Shown here in pieces: positions 62,718 through 64,000 of a stretch of DNA of 64,000 nt; position 1 is the first letter of the stretch, and each line of letters starts with the position of its first letter. The DNA lies in contig OZ240665.1 in the NCBI GenBank assembly GCA_965198565.1, positions 2,170,001-2,234,000 of the forward strand, read 5' to 3'. Below the pieces are notes generated by a model. The model did not search any database, was not told the DNA's origin, and saw only the letters and a program-made list of their open reading frames with translations. This DNA is from LMUY01 sp965198565 (lineage in GTDB: Bacteria > Pseudomonadota > Alphaproteobacteria > Acetobacterales > Acetobacteraceae). Made by a program: the position numbers and the translations under genes.

Positions 62718-63832
62718 AAACCCGGGTCTCTGCGGCTGCGATGCTGGCGTGGCTCAGCCTGTCGCCAGCGCACGCGGCGGAGATCCATGTCGTCGCGGCC
62801 GCAAGCGACCACCTGCCGCTGATCACCGTCGAGGGCGAGATCGACATCTCGGACGGGTCCAACTTTGCCGCCGCCGCCGCCTCGCTCGGACGGCAGCGCG
62901 CAGCCGTCGTGTTCGACAGCCCGGGCGGCAGCCTGCTCGCCGGCTTGCAGATCGGCCAGATCATCCGCCTGCACCACTACGCGACCTTCGTTCCGGATGA
63001 CACCGTGTGCGCTTCGGCCTGCGCCTTCTCCTGGCTGGCCGGCGCCCCGCGCTTCATGCAGCCAAGCAGCCGCATTGGCTTCCACGCCGCCTATGTGACC
63101 AATGGCCGGGAGAAGGTCGAAACGGGCATGGGCAACGCGCTGGTTGGCGCCTACATGACCACCCTCGGTCTGTCGCTCGACGCCATCGTGTTCGCCGAAA
63201 CGGCCCATCCCGACGAGATCAGTTGGCTCACCCCGCAAGCAGCGCAGAAGCTTGACATTTCGGTGCGCCTGCTCCCGTCCGAGAAGGCGCCTGCGGAACG
63301 TTCGTCGCCCAGCCTTGCCACCTCGCCCAGCCTGGTCACCTCGCCACAATCACCTGCGCCGCTGCCGCGGCAAAACTCCTCGGTGCTGACCCCCGAGCTC
63401 GTTGGGCCGCAGCCCCCGGCGGTGCCGGCGCCGAGCCCAGCGGACCAGGCGTGGCTTTTCGTCAGCGACTACTTCACCCATTGGTCCGAAAGCACCGGCG
63501 AGGCAGTGACCTATTTCAGGGTCGCCTATGCTCAGACCGTGAACTTCTACGGTAAAGCGATCGACCGCGATACGCTGCTGCAGAGCAAGCGCGATTACGG
63601 CGAGCGCTGGCCGGTACGGGTCTATAACGCTCGGCCGGACACGATCCGGTCGTTCTGCAACCCAGCCAACTCGGTTTGCACGGTCTCTGGCGTCGTCGAC
63701 TGGGATTGCCGTAATCCCGCGCGCAACGCAGCCTCCAAAGGTGCAGCCAACTTCAGCCTGACGGTACAATTCTCGGGCGGCCGGAACCAAATTCTGGCCG
63801 AAAGCGGCTCCGTTCTCACCGCCGCGAACTGA
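62714..63832 (+). CDS. Exported ClpP-like protease with the kinase's C-terminal domain
   Basis: The protein has 372 residues from the ATG overlapping the kinase stop. A signal peptide (MKTRVSAAAMLAWLSLSPAHA) is followed by a ClpP/crotonase fold: VVFDSPGGSLLAGLQIG, the nucleophile loop CASACAFSWLAGAPR and IGFHAAYVTNG with the likely His, and an Asp in HPDEISWL. A Ser/Pro linker (~195-240) leads to a ~130-residue domain (VSDYFTHWSES; VNFYGKAI; KRDYGERWPVRVY; SGVVDWDC; NFSLTVQF). It shares this pattern with the kinase's C-terminus. Probably periplasmic. It is last in the operon. Confidence 0.85.
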   Translation: MKTRVSAAAMLAWLSLSPAHAAEIHVVAAASDHLPLITVEGEIDISDGSNFAAAAASLGRQRAAVVFDSPGGSLLAGLQIGQIIRLHHYATFVPDDTVCASACAFSWLAGAPRFMQPSSRIGFHAAYVTNGREKVETGMGNALVGAYMTTLGLSLDAIVFAETAHPDEISWLTPQAAQKLDISVRLLPSEKAPAERSSPSLATSPSLVTSPQSPAPLPRQNSSVLTPELVGPQPPAVPAPSPADQAWLFVSDYFTHWSESTGEAVTYFRVAYAQTVNFYGKAIDRDTLLQSKRDYGERWPVRVYNARPDTIRSFCNPANSVCTVSGVVDWDCRNPARNAASKGAANFSLTVQFSGGRNQILAESGSVLTAAN

Positions 63833-63851
63833 CCCGGCGGCCGCCGTCGGA

Positions 63852-64000
63852 TCAGTTGGGCGAGCTAGCGGCTAAAGAGACGATCTCGGCCATCCACGGC
63901 TCGGTTCCCGTGAACTCGATGTAGTAGTCGCCACCATCGGGCTGGTAGGCGCTGCTCGACGTGCCTTCGGTTGCAAATGCAAGGTTTCGCTCCTGGTTGG
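63852..64000 (-). CDS. C-terminus of an unknown gene, cut by window end
   Basis: The minus strand encodes NQERNLAFATEGTSSSAYQP, then DYYIEFTGTEPWMAEIVSLAASSPN and the TGA at 63852. The 49 visible residues read like a natural protein end. No family can be given from this much. It converges on the protease gene. Confidence 0.5.
   Translation of the reverse strand, partial: NQERNLAFATEGTSSSAYQPDGGDYYIEFTGTEPWMAEIVSLAASSPN

Overview
The window is GC-rich DNA, most likely from an alphaproteobacterium of the Rhodospirillales/Acetobacteraceae type. This is inferred from the Tad pilus gene order, the IS types and the housekeeping gene set; no rRNA gene is present to prove it. Ordinary chromosome (Tad pilus genes, an RNA-modification/acyl-CoA dehydrogenase/helicase operon, glucoamylase, clpB, chromate transport, NAD(P)HX repair, malonyl-CoA decarboxylase) occupies about 16-42 kb. 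Two mobile or accessory blocks flank it.

Layout: (1) 1-11.0 kb is a Tn7-like transposon, cut by the window start. It carries tnsA-tnsB-tnsC-tniQ in one overlapping operon, a second tniQ next to a candidate right end (about 11004), and accessory genes that include a double-XRE/Dam methylase fusion. No Cas gene or CRISPR array is visible. (2) 11.1-16.0 kb is a decayed zone: remnants of an NmrA-like gene, an alpha/beta hydrolase, an IS256 transposase, rutA, an IS5-family copy and IS66, around two intact genes (DUF3445 and a secreted ClpP-like protease). (3) 16.0-26.6 kb holds a TPR/ATP-grasp gene and flp-cpaABCDEF-tadBCD. (4) 26.6-42.3 kb is the housekeeping block, ending in a stand-alone colicin-E3-type ribonuclease toxin with a probable immunity gene. 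(5) 42.5-56 kb is an integrated element: a tRNA-Thr 3' fragment, tyrosine integrase, HTH protein, toprim/primase, a frameshifted D5/P4-type helicase, small phage genes, a baseplate hub and spike, and an IS3 insertion. No terminase, portal or capsid gene is seen. (6) 56-64 kb holds a regulatory region with twin palindromes, an HD hydrolase, an IS256 element with target duplication, and a four-gene operon encoding a VWA protein, a PP2C phosphatase, a membrane kinase and a secreted ClpP-like protease.

The most notable system is the last operon (59411-63832). The VWA, phosphatase and kinase resemble the TerY-P phospho-signalling triad. Here the kinase has a transmembrane helix and a C-terminal domain that is clearly similar to the C-terminal domain of the neighbouring exported protease. 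This suggests cytoplasmic phospho-signalling coupled to a periplasmic proteolytic effector. The second notable element is the Tn7-like transposon with two different TniQ proteins and a probable shared operator at its accessory genes.
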